Origin: Microvirga lupini
GTDB lineage: Bacteria > Pseudomonadota > Alphaproteobacteria > Rhizobiales > Beijerinckiaceae
Assembly: GCF_014191055.1 (NCBI RefSeq)
Contig: NZ_JACHWB010000002.1
Span: forward strand, 1 to 64,000
Length of the DNA: 64,000 bases
Direction of reading: 5' to 3'
Positions 8,436 to 17,169 of this stretch are shown piece by piece (position 1 is the first letter of the stretch; every line of letters begins with the position of its first letter). A program made the translations under genes and the position numbers. Under the pieces are notes generated by a model. That model had not been told where the DNA came from. It searched no databases and saw nothing but the letters and a program-made list of their open reading frames with translations.

Positions 8436-10034
8436 CTAATGGCCGCCCCCTGCGCCTGCAGGAGCCGGACGGGGTTTCTTGATGAACGGCAGAGCCAGAA
8501 TCAGGCCCAGGAACAGGATCGTCAGCAGGAGGAACACATCCGCGAAGGCCATCACCATCGCCTCGCGATGGACCATGTTGGACAGGGTCTTGATGGCAGC
8601 CGTGCCGGCATCAGGACCAAGAGACTGAAATTTCAGCGTCATGGCATTCAGCGTCTCGACCGCCGTCGACCGCCCCCAGTTCACGCTTTCGCGCAGGCGC
8701 TGGAGGTGGAGGTCCAGGCGATTGTTGATACCCGTGTTGATAAGCGCCAAACCGACGGCGCCGCCCAGATTGCGGGTGAGATTGTAGAGACCTGACGCGT
8801 TCTTGATCCGGCTTGGATGGAGCGTGCCCAAGGCGATGTTGTTGATCGGCACCATGCAGATCATGAGACCGACGCCGCGGAAGATCTGCGGCACGAAGAG
8901 CTCCCAGAAATCCCAGTCCTTGGTCAGGCTGCTCATCATCCATGTGCCGAAGGCGAAGGCGGCAAAGCCGATGCCCATCATGATGCGAGGATCCATCTTG
9001 CGGGACAGGATACCTGCCACCGGCGCCATTACGAACATGGTCGCGCCAGACACGAACATCGTCTCGCCGATCTGCAGGGAGGAATAGCCCCGCACGCTCC
9101 CCAGATAGACCGGGTAGAGATAGGTCAGGCCATAGAGGCCGATGCCCATGACGAAGCTGAAGGACGAGCCCGCAAGGAAGTTGCGGTCGGCGAAGGCGCG
9201 CAGGTCCACGATCGGCTGCTTTGCGGTGAAAGCCCGGTAGAAGAAGCCGAAGCCGCCGACCACGCACACGATGGTCAGGATCAGCACCAGCTCGTCCTGG
9301 AACCAGTCGTTCAGTGGCCCCTCCTCCAGCACGTATTCCAGGCTGCCGAGAAAGGCCGCCATGAAGCCGAGGCCTGCCCAGTCGAAGCTCTTGAAGAGGC
9401 GGAAATCCGGCTCGTCGAAATCGACAAGCAGATAGGTGGAGACCGTCACGAAGATGCCAGGCACGATGTTGACCAGGAACAGCCAATGCCAGGAGAACAG
9501 GTCTGTGAGATAGCCGCCGAGCGTCGGACCGATGGTCGGCGCGAGCGTCGCCACGAGGCCGATGATCGGCGAGATCACAGGCCGCTTCTCCGGCGGAAAA
9601 ACCGTGAAGGCTGAGGCGAAGACTGTCGGGATCATGCCGCCACCGATGAAGCCCTGCAGCGCCCGATAGACGATCATCTGATCGATATTGGTGGCTGTGG
9701 CGCACATGAAGCTCATGAACGTGAAGCCGCCAGAGGCGATCACGAACATCCAGCGTGTGGAGAGAACGCGCGAAAGCGTTCCCGAGAGCGGAATCATGAT
9801 CACTTCGGCGATCAGGTAACTCGTCTGCACCCAGGAGATTTCCTCCGACGATGCGGAGAGACCGGCCTGGATCTCGGCGAGCGACGCGGAGACGATCTGG
9901 ATGTCCAGGATCGCCATGAACATGCCGAAGACCATGCAAAAGAACGCAAAGGTCCGGCGCCCGCTCACGGGCGCCGGCTTCGCGGCCAACATCGGGCCTT
10001 GCGGCGTGTTCGAGATGGCAGCGGATGCGGCCAT
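8436..10034 (-). CDS. emrB: MFS multidrug transporter EmrB
   Basis: 532-residue DHA2-family transporter with about 14 membrane segments and the canonical EmrB signatures: FMAILDIQIVSASLAEIQ in the first segment, SEEISWVQTSYLIAEVI after it, and a motif C of the form LAPTIGPTLGG. It is a proton-driven exporter that works with the EmrA-type adaptor encoded 6 bases upstream. Co-transcribed with it from the promoter at about 11,334-11,362, divergent from a TetR regulator. AAGGA lies 4 bases before the ATG. Ends against a hairpin terminator. Confidence 0.9.
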   Translation of the reverse strand: MAASAAISNTPQGPMLAAKPAPVSGRRTFAFFCMVFGMFMAILDIQIVSASLAEIQAGLSASSEEISWVQTSYLIAEVIMIPLSGTLSRVLSTRWMFVIASGGFTFMSFMCATATNIDQMIVYRALQGFIGGGMIPTVFASAFTVFPPEKRPVISPIIGLVATLAPTIGPTLGGYLTDLFSWHWLFLVNIVPGIFVTVSTYLLVDFDEPDFRLFKSFDWAGLGFMAAFLGSLEYVLEEGPLNDWFQDELVLILTIVCVVGGFGFFYRAFTAKQPIVDLRAFADRNFLAGSSFSFVMGIGLYGLTYLYPVYLGSVRGYSSLQIGETMFVSGATMFVMAPVAGILSRKMDPRIMMGIGFAAFAFGTWMMSSLTKDWDFWELFVPQIFRGVGLMICMVPINNIALGTLHPSRIKNASGLYNLTRNLGGAVGLALINTGINNRLDLHLQRLRESVNWGRSTAVETLNAMTLKFQSLGPDAGTAAIKTLSNMVHREAMVMAFADVFLLLTILFLGLILALPFIKKPRPAPAGAGGGH

Positions 10035-10040
10035 GGTTCC

Positions 10041-11246
10041 TTACTCTTTGAGGCTGGCCGTCTTTTCAGTCGCGGCCGAGGTACGCGTATCCACATCGAC
10101 CACGACGGAGAGGCCGGGACGGAGGATGCCCTGCTGGACGATCTCCGGGTTGACGGAAACACGCACGGGCACGCGCTGAACGATCTTGGTGAAATTGCCG
10201 GTGGCATTCTCAGGCGGCAGCAGGCTGAACACGGCGCCTGAGGCCGGGGAGACGCTCTCCACGGTGCCGATCACGTCGGTATCTGGGAAAGCATCGACCT
10301 CGATATGCACCTTCTGGCCAACCTTCAGGGACGCGAGCTGCGTCTCCTTGAAGTTGGCGTCCACATGCACGCTGGCCATGGGCACGAGAGCGGCCAGGCG
10401 GGCGCCGGGCTGCACATAGGTCCCGACCTCCATGGCCTTGTTGCCGATCACCCCATCGACCGGCGCGCGGATCTCCGTGAAGGTGAGGTCCCGCTCCGCC
10501 TTCTCGACCGACGTCTGCTGCTCGGCGGCGACGCGCTGAGCCTCGTTCTGCTGCGCGGCGAGCACGTCGACATTCGCCTTAGCGGCGGCAAATGCGGCCT
10601 CGGCGCTCTGCACATTGGCCTGAGCCCGGTCACGAGCGGCCTTGGCGTTCTCGAGCGCGGCCCGGCTAGTGAAGTCGGAGCGGGCGAGCTGCTGCTGGCG
10701 GGCGAAATCGCCTTCGGCGCGCTCGGCCTCGGCCTTCGCAGCGGCGATCTGCGCCTGAGCCTGCGCCACAGAAGCATGACCGGCCTCAATCTGTCGGCCG
10801 ATGCGCGTGACGGCGCTCTGCTGCGTGGCAAGCTTGTCCTTGGCCGACTGGAGCGCGAAGCGGTAATCGCCGTCATCGATCTTGGCGATCAAATCGCCTG
10901 CCTTGACGCTCTGATTGTTCGTGACGGCGACCGACTGCACATAGCCGGACACCTTGGCCGACAGAATCGTGATGTCGGCCTGTACATAGGCGTCCTCGGT
11001 CGAAACCATGAAGCGGCCGTTCGTCCACCACCCATAGCCCTCATAGCCGCCGAACCCGAGCGCAGCCGCCAGAACCGCCAGGATGACGGGCTTCTTGCCG
11101 ATACCCCTCTTTCTGACCGTCGGGGCTGCCTCACGAGCCACCGGCTCCGGAGCCTTCTGCTCAGACGTGGGCGCAAGCGCGGGCTGCCCTTCCCTTGCGG
11201 CATTGCCGCGGACTGCCCCCTGCTCAAACTCTTCCCGATAAGCCAT
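10041..11246 (-). CDS. emrA: HlyD/EmrA family membrane fusion protein
   Basis: 401-residue adaptor. A hydrophilic tail of about 55 residues precedes one membrane anchor (PVILAVLAAALGFGGYEGYG). Then follow the first lipoyl half (DITILSAKVSGYVQSVAVTN), a long alanine/glutamine-rich coiled-coil hairpin (about residues 130-250), the second lipoyl half (IRAPVDGVIGNKAMEVGTYV) and a barrel with VDANFKETQL. The frame is open upstream to 11,405, but the ATG at 11,246 has an AGAGGTCC ribosome site and gives the usual length. First gene of the emrA-emrB operon under a TetR-type operator. Confidence 0.9.
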   Translation of the reverse strand: MAYREEFEQGAVRGNAAREGQPALAPTSEQKAPEPVAREAAPTVRKRGIGKKPVILAVLAAALGFGGYEGYGWWTNGRFMVSTEDAYVQADITILSAKVSGYVQSVAVTNNQSVKAGDLIAKIDDGDYRFALQSAKDKLATQQSAVTRIGRQIEAGHASVAQAQAQIAAAKAEAERAEGDFARQQQLARSDFTSRAALENAKAARDRAQANVQSAEAAFAAAKANVDVLAAQQNEAQRVAAEQQTSVEKAERDLTFTEIRAPVDGVIGNKAMEVGTYVQPGARLAALVPMASVHVDANFKETQLASLKVGQKVHIEVDAFPDTDVIGTVESVSPASGAVFSLLPPENATGNFTKIVQRVPVRVSVNPEIVQQGILRPGLSVVVDVDTRTSAATEKTASLKE

Positions 11247-11333
11247 GTGGACCTCTGCAAGGCAGACGAAAGCCCAAGAACCAGAAGGCTTGGGCTTGTC
11301 GTTACAGCCTTGATCTCCGTTGATTGCCTGCCA

Positions 11334-11362
11334 TATATGAGTTGACCGAACCGTTCGGTCAA
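11334..11362 (-). promoter_or_regulatory. Promoter of emrA-emrB
   Basis: On the minus strand, TTGACC (11,362-11,357), a 17-base spacer and CATATA (11,339-11,334) form a promoter towards emrA. The -35 box is one arm of the TetR palindrome, so repressor and RNA polymerase would compete directly. Confidence 0.55.
11342..11362 (+). promoter_or_regulatory. TetR operator palindrome between emrA and tetR
   Basis: Perfect inverted repeat: arms TTGACCGAA and TTCGGTCAA (9 bases each) around CCG. It lies between the two divergent starts, 28 bases before the tetR ATG. TetR-family dimers typically bind palindromes of this size, so autoregulation plus control of emrAB is the simplest reading. Confidence 0.75.
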
Positions 11363-11390
11363 TAGCGATAAAAAGGAAAACAACGAAACC

Positions 11391-12059
11391 ATGAGCGCCG
11401 TGCATAACAGCACCCTGACCCGTGACCCGTCTTCGGCTATCGAAGAGAGCGCCGAAAGTGCCAAGCGCCGTCAGATTCTGGAGGGCGCGCGCAAGGTCTT
11501 CTTAGCCCAGGGGTTCGACGGCGCCAGCATGGGCGAGATAGCCAAGGTGGCAGGCGTCTCGAAGGGCACCCTCTACGTCTACTTCGACAGCAAGGAGAGC
11601 CTTTTCGAGGCCCTGACAACGGAGGAGAAGCAGGGTCTGGCGGAGGTGCTGTTCAAGCTCGACCCGGAGGATCCTGATGTCCGCGGCGTCCTGAGGAAGC
11701 TCGGCCTGAGCTACCTGCGCCGCATGGGCAAGCCCGAGCACATCTCCTCGATCCGCATGGTCATGGGCGCGGCGGAGAAGTTCCCCCGTCTCGGCCAGGC
11801 CTTCTACGAGGCAGGTCCATGCCAGGGGATTGCTCGACTCAGCGCTTACTTCGACCGGCAGGTTGAGGCCGGCCGCCTTTCCATCGAGGATACCGGCGTC
11901 GCCGCCCAGCATCTCCTCGATCTCTGTGTGTCCGGCATGCTGCGCCGCCTGCTCTTCTCTGTCGGCGAACCGCCGACCGAAGAGCAGATCCAGAAGAACG
12001 TGGAGAATGCCCTGCGGGTCTTCTTTGCAGCCTACGGACCTGATGCCCCGAAGCAATAA
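11391..12059 (+). CDS. TetR family transcriptional regulator of emrAB
   Basis: 222-residue TetR-family repressor. The DNA-binding domain is at about residues 28-75, with the helix-turn-helix MGEIAKVAGVSKGTLYVYF followed by DSKESLFEAL. The C-terminal ligand domain resembles the AefR/AcrR_C type with the segment LDLCVSGMLRRLLF near residue 190. Divergent from emrA with a perfect palindrome in the 144-base gap, so it very probably represses the pump and itself until an inducer binds. A long polar N-terminal extension (about 25 residues) precedes the domain; a later start is possible but no internal Met is well placed. Confidence 0.88.
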   Translation: MSAVHNSTLTRDPSSAIEESAESAKRRQILEGARKVFLAQGFDGASMGEIAKVAGVSKGTLYVYFDSKESLFEALTTEEKQGLAEVLFKLDPEDPDVRGVLRKLGLSYLRRMGKPEHISSIRMVMGAAEKFPRLGQAFYEAGPCQGIARLSAYFDRQVEAGRLSIEDTGVAAQHLLDLCVSGMLRRLLFSVGEPPTEEQIQKNVENALRVFFAAYGPDAPKQ

Positions 12060-12128
12060 GCACCAGTTGGAGCTTTCCCCGAGCCCTGCCCTTCACTAGT
12101 CTGGCCCGCAGGCGGCTGGGGATGAGCG

Positions 12129-13043
12129 ATGGGACAGCGTGAGGGCAGCGGAGCAGGACATATCGCGGCCTTTGCCGGAATGGCGTTGATCTGGGGCCTG
12201 ACCTGGCTGCCGATGAAGATCGCTTCCGAGGCGGTTCCGCCGATCTTCCTGGCCATGATCCGCTTCCTGCTCGCGGGCCTCTGCTATCTTGCCTTCATTC
12301 TCGCCAGGGGTCTGCCATTGAGGATGGAGCAGCCCTGGCGGGTTGTCGTCGCATCGCTTCTCATCACGACCGGCTGCTACAGCCTGCTCTTCTGGGGTGT
12401 CGCCCGCGCTCCGACCGGGCTGTCGTCCATCGTCAATCTCTCCCTCATGCCGATCTTTCTGATCCTGGTCGGCTCTCTCTACGGGCAGGAGCGCGTTACG
12501 CCCCGCAGGCTCGGAGCCATTGCGCTCGGCGTCCTCGGCCTCGTGATGCTCTTCTCAGGACGAACCGGCGCGGCGCAGGATGGTGCCCTGCTGGGTCTTG
12601 CCGCTGTGGCTCTGGCAACATTGAGCTATGCCTGGGGCGGTGTGGTCAGCCGCCCGCTGATGCAGACCATGCATCCGATCACCCTCGCTTTCTGGGAGAC
12701 GAGCATCGGTGCCCTCGGCCTCATCCCTGTATCGCTTCTGGTGGAGGGTTATGATCCCGCCTATTTCGCGGGTCTCGCGGATGGGCGCGCGATCCTGGGC
12801 CTGACCATTCTCGTCCTCGGAGGTTCCCTCGGAGGATTCTCGATCTATCTTTGGCTTGTGCGCGACTGGGGTGCCTTCCAGGCCGGGCTCTATTCCTTTG
12901 TCAGCCCTGTCGTGGCGGTCGCTGTCGGCGTTGCGTTTGCGAACGAGGCCTTCGGCTGGCCGGAGGCCTTAGGAATGGCCGTGATGCTGTCCGCCACGGC
13001 GCTCGCCCTCACCGAGGGCAAGCGTAAAGCGGTGGCGGCCTAA
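12129..13043 (+). CDS. DMT superfamily (EamA) transporter
   Basis: 304-residue inner-membrane protein with about ten membrane segments arranged as two EamA repeats; the first opens with ALIWGLTWLPMKIASEAVPP, the typical EamA entrance. Members export amino acids or other metabolites; the substrate cannot be told from sequence. GGGGATGAGCG precedes the ATG. Its stop overlaps the stop of the convergent Crp/Fnr gene by 3 bases. The 69 bases separating it from tetR and the lack of a terminator leave read-through possible. Confidence 0.85.
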   Translation: MGQREGSGAGHIAAFAGMALIWGLTWLPMKIASEAVPPIFLAMIRFLLAGLCYLAFILARGLPLRMEQPWRVVVASLLITTGCYSLLFWGVARAPTGLSSIVNLSLMPIFLILVGSLYGQERVTPRRLGAIALGVLGLVMLFSGRTGAAQDGALLGLAAVALATLSYAWGGVVSRPLMQTMHPITLAFWETSIGALGLIPVSLLVEGYDPAYFAGLADGRAILGLTILVLGGSLGGFSIYLWLVRDWGAFQAGLYSFVSPVVAVAVGVAFANEAFGWPEALGMAVMLSATALALTEGKRKAVAA

Positions 13044-13726
13044 TGGTCGGTCCGGAAGGCCTCGGCCACCCGGGCCTTGAGCACGTCCGGCTGGCGCAGA
13101 ATCAGTGCACCCCTGGTGCGCTCGATCAGCCCTTCCTGGGTCAGCATCGTGAACTCCCGGGTGATCTGCTCGCGGCGGCAGCCGATGCGGGCGGCGACGA
13201 TATGGTGGAAGGGCGGCGGCGTGATCACCCGCTCACCGGACTTGTCCTGCCGCGGCGTCGACAGCCGCAGGAGCTCCGAGTAGAGCCGGTGCCGAAGATC
13301 GAGCACCGTCTGCTCCATGAAGCGGGCATTCAGCTCGCGGATGCGGGAGGCCATGAGGCAGAACAGGCGCTCGGCTACAGGCTGATGAGAGAAGAGCATC
13401 TCCTTGAAGACGGTAGCCGGCATCACGCAGGCTTCGCCTCGGGTCAGCGCCGTGACATTGGCGGAGCGCGGAACGCCGTCGAGAGCGGCCAGCTCACCGA
13501 ACAGGTCGCCGGGCTTCATCTCGTGGAGGATGACTTCCTTGCCGGAAGCCGTGCGCATGAGGACCCGCACTTCCCCGGACAGAAGGAAGTAGACGTCCGT
13601 CGAGGGCTCGTCGAAGTCGACCAGAACCTCCTCGGGATCGAAGCGGCGCCAATTGGCTCGCGCCTCGAACGGGGCGAGGTCGATCTCAAGACCCTTGAAC
13701 AACTTGATCCCGGCGAGCCGCGCCAT
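13040..13726 (-). CDS. Crp/Fnr family transcriptional regulator
   Basis: 228-residue regulator with an N-terminal cyclic-nucleotide-binding domain (about residues 10-125) and a C-terminal winged helix. The phosphate-binding cassette FGELAALDGVPRSANVTA keeps the G-E and R-S residues needed for cyclic nucleotide binding. The Fnr-type iron-sulfur cysteines are missing, so it is not an oxygen sensor of that kind. The recognition helix region reads IAARIGCRREQITREFTML-like (VAARIGCRREQITREF). Divergent from the ABC-F gene, convergent with the DMT transporter. Targets unknown. Confidence 0.85.
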   Translation of the reverse strand: MARLAGIKLFKGLEIDLAPFEARANWRRFDPEEVLVDFDEPSTDVYFLLSGEVRVLMRTASGKEVILHEMKPGDLFGELAALDGVPRSANVTALTRGEACVMPATVFKEMLFSHQPVAERLFCLMASRIRELNARFMEQTVLDLRHRLYSELLRLSTPRQDKSGERVITPPPFHHIVAARIGCRREQITREFTMLTQEGLIERTRGALILRQPDVLKARVAEAFRTDH

Positions 13727-13931
13727 CGGTCTCCTCCCTTAGCCTTTGATCTTGGCTATAGCACATTTCCCGCACCTCCGGTACGGGAGAGGTGCCTTAC
13801 CCCTTTGTCAAGCCTTCAGGGTCCTGTCACTGACGATTCCGGCTATCCCACAGGCCTTGTGCAGGCAGCGGAAGGCACTTGATACCGGCCAAATACCTTG
13901 CCAGCGCGGCCATCCCACGCCAAAAGGCGGC

Positions 13932-15809
13932 ATGCTTCACGTCAATGACCTGACCTACCGCATCGGCGACCGGCTGATCCTCGACCACGCCTCCTTCAAC
14001 CTGCCGACAGGCGGGAAGGTGGGCCTCGTCGGACGCAACGGTGCGGGCAAGACCACCCTGTTCAAGATCATCCAGGGCGATCTCGCCACCGAGAGCGGCA
14101 CCGTCACCCTGCCCCGCGGCATGAAAATCGGCGCCGTGGCCCAGGAGGCGCCGGGCGGCCCCGAAACCCTGATCGAAGTGGTGCTGGCCGCCGATAAGGA
14201 ACGCGCCGCCCTCCTGGCTGAAGCCGACACGGCAGAGGGCCTGCGCCGGGCCGAGATCGAAACGCGGCTGACCGATATCGGGGCTCATTCGGCCCCTGCC
14301 CGTGCGGCAGCCATCCTCCATGGCCTCGGCTTCGACGCCGAGGCGCAGAACCGGCCCTGCTCGGACTTTTCCGGCGGCTGGCGCATGCGCGTGGCGCTCG
14401 CCGCCGTGCTGTTCACCGAGCCCGACCTGCTGCTCCTCGACGAGCCGACCAACTACCTCGATCTCGAAGGCACGCTCTGGCTCTATGACTATCTGGCCCG
14501 GTACCCGCACACTGTCCTGATCATCAGCCACGACCGCGAGCTGCTCGACACCTGCGTCAACCACATCCTCCATCTCGACCGGGGCAAGCTCGCGATCTAC
14601 CGCGGCGGCTATACCTCGTTCGCCAAGCAATACGCGGAAAAGCGCGAGCTGACCGCCAAGATGGCCGCCAAGCAGGAGGCCGAGCGCAAGCACCTGCAGG
14701 CTTTCGTGGATCGCTTCAAGGCCAAGGCCTCCAAGGCCCGTCAGGCGCAGTCGCGCGTCAAGCGGCTGGAGAAGATGGAGGCGATCACGACCATCGTGGA
14801 AGACGACGTGCTGCCCTTCAACCTGCCGGGGCCTGAGCGTCCGGCTGCCCCGCCGCTGATCACGGTCGAAGGCGGCGCTGTCGGCTATGGCGAGCGCATC
14901 GTGCTCGACCGCCTCAACCTGACGATCTCGCCGGACGACCGGATCGCGCTGCTGGGCTCCAACGGCAACGGCAAGTCCACCTTCTGCAAGCTCATCGGCG
15001 GCAGGCTCGCGCCCATGAAGGGCGAGATGCGTACCCCCACCCGCATGGATGTGGCCTATTTCGCCCAGCACCAACTGGACGAGCTGAACCCGAAGGCCAC
15101 AGCCTACGACCATGTGGCCGAGCGAATGCCCGACACGCCGGTCGCCAGGATCCGCGCCCGCACGGCGCAGATCGGCTTTCCAGGTGCAAAGGCCGACACA
15201 CCGGTCTCTGCCCTCTCCGGCGGCGAGAAGGCTCGCCTGCTCATGGGACTTGCCGCCTTCAACGGCCCTCACCTGCTCATCCTCGACGAGCCGACGAACC
15301 ACCTCGATATCGACAGCCGCACGGCCCTGATGGAGGCGATCAACGATTATACGGGTGCGGTGATCCTGGTCAGCCACGACCGCTTCCTGATCGAGGCCTG
15401 TGCCGACAGGCTCTGGATCGTCGGCAATGGCGGCGTGAAGCCGTTCGACGGTGACATGGACGATTACCGCCAGCTCGTGCTCTCCGGCGAGCTCGATCCG
15501 CAGAAGCGCTCCGACAAGCCGCAGACTCCCACCACCTCCAAGACCGACGAGCGTCGTGCCGCCGCCGAGCGCCGCGCGGCCCTCGCCCCTTTGCGCAAGA
15601 AGCTCGAGGCGCTCGAGAGCCGGATGGCCAAACTCACGGACGTCATCGGCAAGGTCGATGCGGCGCTCGCCGACGGCACCGCCTTTCAGAAGGATCCGGC
15701 AAAGGCCTCCGATCTGTCCAGAATGCGCGCGGAGGCTGCGTCTACCCTCGAAACGGTCGAGGAGGAGTGGCTGGCGCTGAGCAGCGAGATCGAGGAAGCC
15801 GGCGCCTAG
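13932..15809 (+). CDS. ABC-F family ATP-binding protein, YheS-like
   Basis: 625-residue soluble protein with two ABC domains and no membrane segments, the ABC-F class that acts on ribosomes. Domain 1: Walker A GRNGAGKTT, signature FSGGWRMRVALA, Walker B LLLLDEPTNYLDLE. The linker (about residues 225-290) is rich in Lys/Arg/Glu with RFKAKASKARQAQSRVKRLE. Domain 2: GSNGNGKST, LSGGEKARLLMG, LLILDEPTNHLDID. A C-terminal coiled coil (about residues 530-620) follows. The ATG at 13,932 directly follows AAAGGCGG and starts the first ABC domain; the frame is open further upstream but that part has no homology signs. A second ABC-F gene (Uup-like) lies at 56.7 kb. Confidence 0.88.
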   Translation: MLHVNDLTYRIGDRLILDHASFNLPTGGKVGLVGRNGAGKTTLFKIIQGDLATESGTVTLPRGMKIGAVAQEAPGGPETLIEVVLAADKERAALLAEADTAEGLRRAEIETRLTDIGAHSAPARAAAILHGLGFDAEAQNRPCSDFSGGWRMRVALAAVLFTEPDLLLLDEPTNYLDLEGTLWLYDYLARYPHTVLIISHDRELLDTCVNHILHLDRGKLAIYRGGYTSFAKQYAEKRELTAKMAAKQEAERKHLQAFVDRFKAKASKARQAQSRVKRLEKMEAITTIVEDDVLPFNLPGPERPAAPPLITVEGGAVGYGERIVLDRLNLTISPDDRIALLGSNGNGKSTFCKLIGGRLAPMKGEMRTPTRMDVAYFAQHQLDELNPKATAYDHVAERMPDTPVARIRARTAQIGFPGAKADTPVSALSGGEKARLLMGLAAFNGPHLLILDEPTNHLDIDSRTALMEAINDYTGAVILVSHDRFLIEACADRLWIVGNGGVKPFDGDMDDYRQLVLSGELDPQKRSDKPQTPTTSKTDERRAAAERRAALAPLRKKLEALESRMAKLTDVIGKVDAALADGTAFQKDPAKASDLSRMRAEAASTLETVEEEWLALSSEIEEAGA

Positions 15810-15972
15810 AACGGACAGGCGCCTGCGGTCTACTCCCCCAGAGCAGGGAGCTACCTCCTCGGAGCGCACCCAAAATCGAACCACGGTCTTAAGCTGGTCA
15901 TAGCCTTACGGGGGGCTGACCATGCGAATTCTGATTTCCGCCTGCACCGACAGGGCCTTTGCAGGAGGCCTC

Positions 15973-16104
15973 ATGCCAATGGCTCATCTGACAATCGGAT
16001 CGGCGTCGGCCGTGAATGACAACACGATGCCTGCTCAATCCAGGTGGCGCCTTCGTCTCCATCGAAGTCACTCTTCCGACCTAACACGTCTGGCTGCTTC
16101 GTAG
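15973..16104 (+). CDS. Possible small protein of 43 residues
   Basis: Short frame beginning MPMAHLTIGSASAVNDN and ending in a basic, Ser/Leu-rich tail. A perfect AGGAGG lies 4 bases before the ATG, which is the main support. An earlier in-frame ATG at 15,922 also follows a G-rich run. No family recognised. It shares a short S-A-x-(x)-N-D motif with the next small frame. It may be a real small gene or chance; the surrounding 593 bases between the ABC-F gene and the secreted-protein gene hold no other gene that I can support. Confidence 0.3.
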   Translation: MPMAHLTIGSASAVNDNTMPAQSRWRLRLHRSHSSDLTRLAAS

Positions 16105-16176
16105 GCAGGGTGCGGAGGAGCACATCGGGCCATTCCACCAGAGGTTAGCTTTTGGCTGTCCTCTATGGAGGTGTTC

Positions 16177-16314
16177 ATGGCCCAGGCTTTGTCTTATTGC
16201 ACCACGAAACTCTTCTCTCACGCCGTTCTGCCGCTGGTGAGGATCGAGCCGCGGCCGGTCACAAGCGCCAATGACGACGATCCCCTGGCGCCGCTCCCGA
16301 GCATTTGGCGGTGA
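16177..16314 (+). CDS. Possible small protein of 45 residues
   Basis: Short frame beginning MAQALSYCTTKLFSHAVLPL with an acidic SANDDDPLAPLP segment near the C-terminus. GGAGG (16,167-16,171) sits 5 bases before the ATG, an excellent ribosome site in a stretch otherwise without genes. No family recognised. The Shine-Dalgarno is the only real evidence. Confidence 0.3.
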   Translation: MAQALSYCTTKLFSHAVLPLVRIEPRPVTSANDDDPLAPLPSIWR

Positions 16315-16402
16315 AGCAGACATCTCATTGTGAACACTCGCCATTACTGCTGCGTTCATCATGAAAGGCGTACATGAGTACATCTGGAATGGAGAACGGA
16401 CC

Positions 16403-16813
16403 ATGTTTCGTGCAGTTTTGGCCGCGGCTTTGCTCATCAGTGGGGCAATTGTCGGGATACCGTCGCAGGCACAGGCACAAGGGCTGGTGCCTTGCGCACG
16501 AGAGGATGGGTTCTGCCGCGTTCCCTACCCGACCCGTGTGATCTACGGGATTCCAGGCCGAAGCGTTGAGGTTTTCGTCCGGGATGGCGGCATCCCCTGC
16601 TCCAACAGGGTGTTCGGCGATCCCGCTCCGGGCGTTGCGAAGCGCTGCGCCTTCATCGCCCGCGGGTCCGACAGAGGCCCGAGACGCTACGAGGAAAGAC
16701 CCGGACGGTACGACGACGGGTATCGCAGATCCTTCCGCGAGTATGACCGCGGCCCGCGGGACTATTATGACGACGGGTACGATCGTCGCTATCGTTCGTA
16801 CGAGGTTTACTGA
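16403..16813 (+). CDS. Secreted Arg/Tyr/Asp-rich hypothetical protein
   Basis: 136-residue protein with a clear signal peptide (MFRAVLAAALLISGAIVGIP, cleavage probably after SQAQAQ near residue 26). The mature part has four cysteines in its first 70 residues (CAREDGFC, then single Cys in IPCSNR and AKRCAF), which could form two disulfides, followed by a low-complexity tail of about 50 residues made of Arg, Tyr, Asp and Gly (for example RYDDGYRRSFREYDRG). GGAG lies 8 bases before the ATG; an upstream ATG at 16,361 lacks a site. Function unknown. The tail suggests binding to a polyanion or the cell surface, which is speculation. Confidence 0.7.
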   Translation: MFRAVLAAALLISGAIVGIPSQAQAQGLVPCAREDGFCRVPYPTRVIYGIPGRSVEVFVRDGGIPCSNRVFGDPAPGVAKRCAFIARGSDRGPRRYEERPGRYDDGYRRSFREYDRGPRDYYDDGYDRRYRSYEVY

Positions 16814-16852
16814 TCCGCGGAATCGTCGGTCGGAGCCCGACTGAGAAATCGT

Positions 16853-16887
16853 GAAGGCGAGCGTGCAGGACTTGCACGCTCGCCTTC
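16853..16887 (+). terminator. Strong hairpin after the secreted-protein gene
   Basis: Perfect 15-base stem (GAAGGCGAGCGTGCA pairing with 16,873-16,887) around a GGACT loop, 40 bases after the stop codon. There is no U-run behind it, so it is either a weak terminator or an mRNA 3' stabiliser. The rest of the 356-base gap up to the RTX gene (16,814-17,169) shows nothing else. Confidence 0.6.
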
Positions 16888-17169
16888 TCGCTGATGGAGG
16901 TTGGTCTCCACCCATCGTTGGATCATGCGATGGATCACGGCACGTGTCTTGTCCCGATCTCGCCCATTAATCCGTCGTTAATCATGATCTCTGTTCGCCA
17001 CCGCACCGGCAGTTATACGCCTGATGAACGAGCCGCCTTGCCACCATTCAGCCATCCTGTCCGATGATGCAGTCACGAGGGGTTAACCGCCTGGGGCATA
17101 ACTTGGGTCTGAACCTTCGGCGGGTCTCGCAATGAGAGCGCCCGGCAACAGAAGAATGCGGAGACAACA

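Noticed and set aside
13827-15884. 685-codon open frame antisense to the ABC-F gene
   Set aside because: The sense strand carries complete Walker and signature motifs; the antisense peptide is low-complexity and motif-free.
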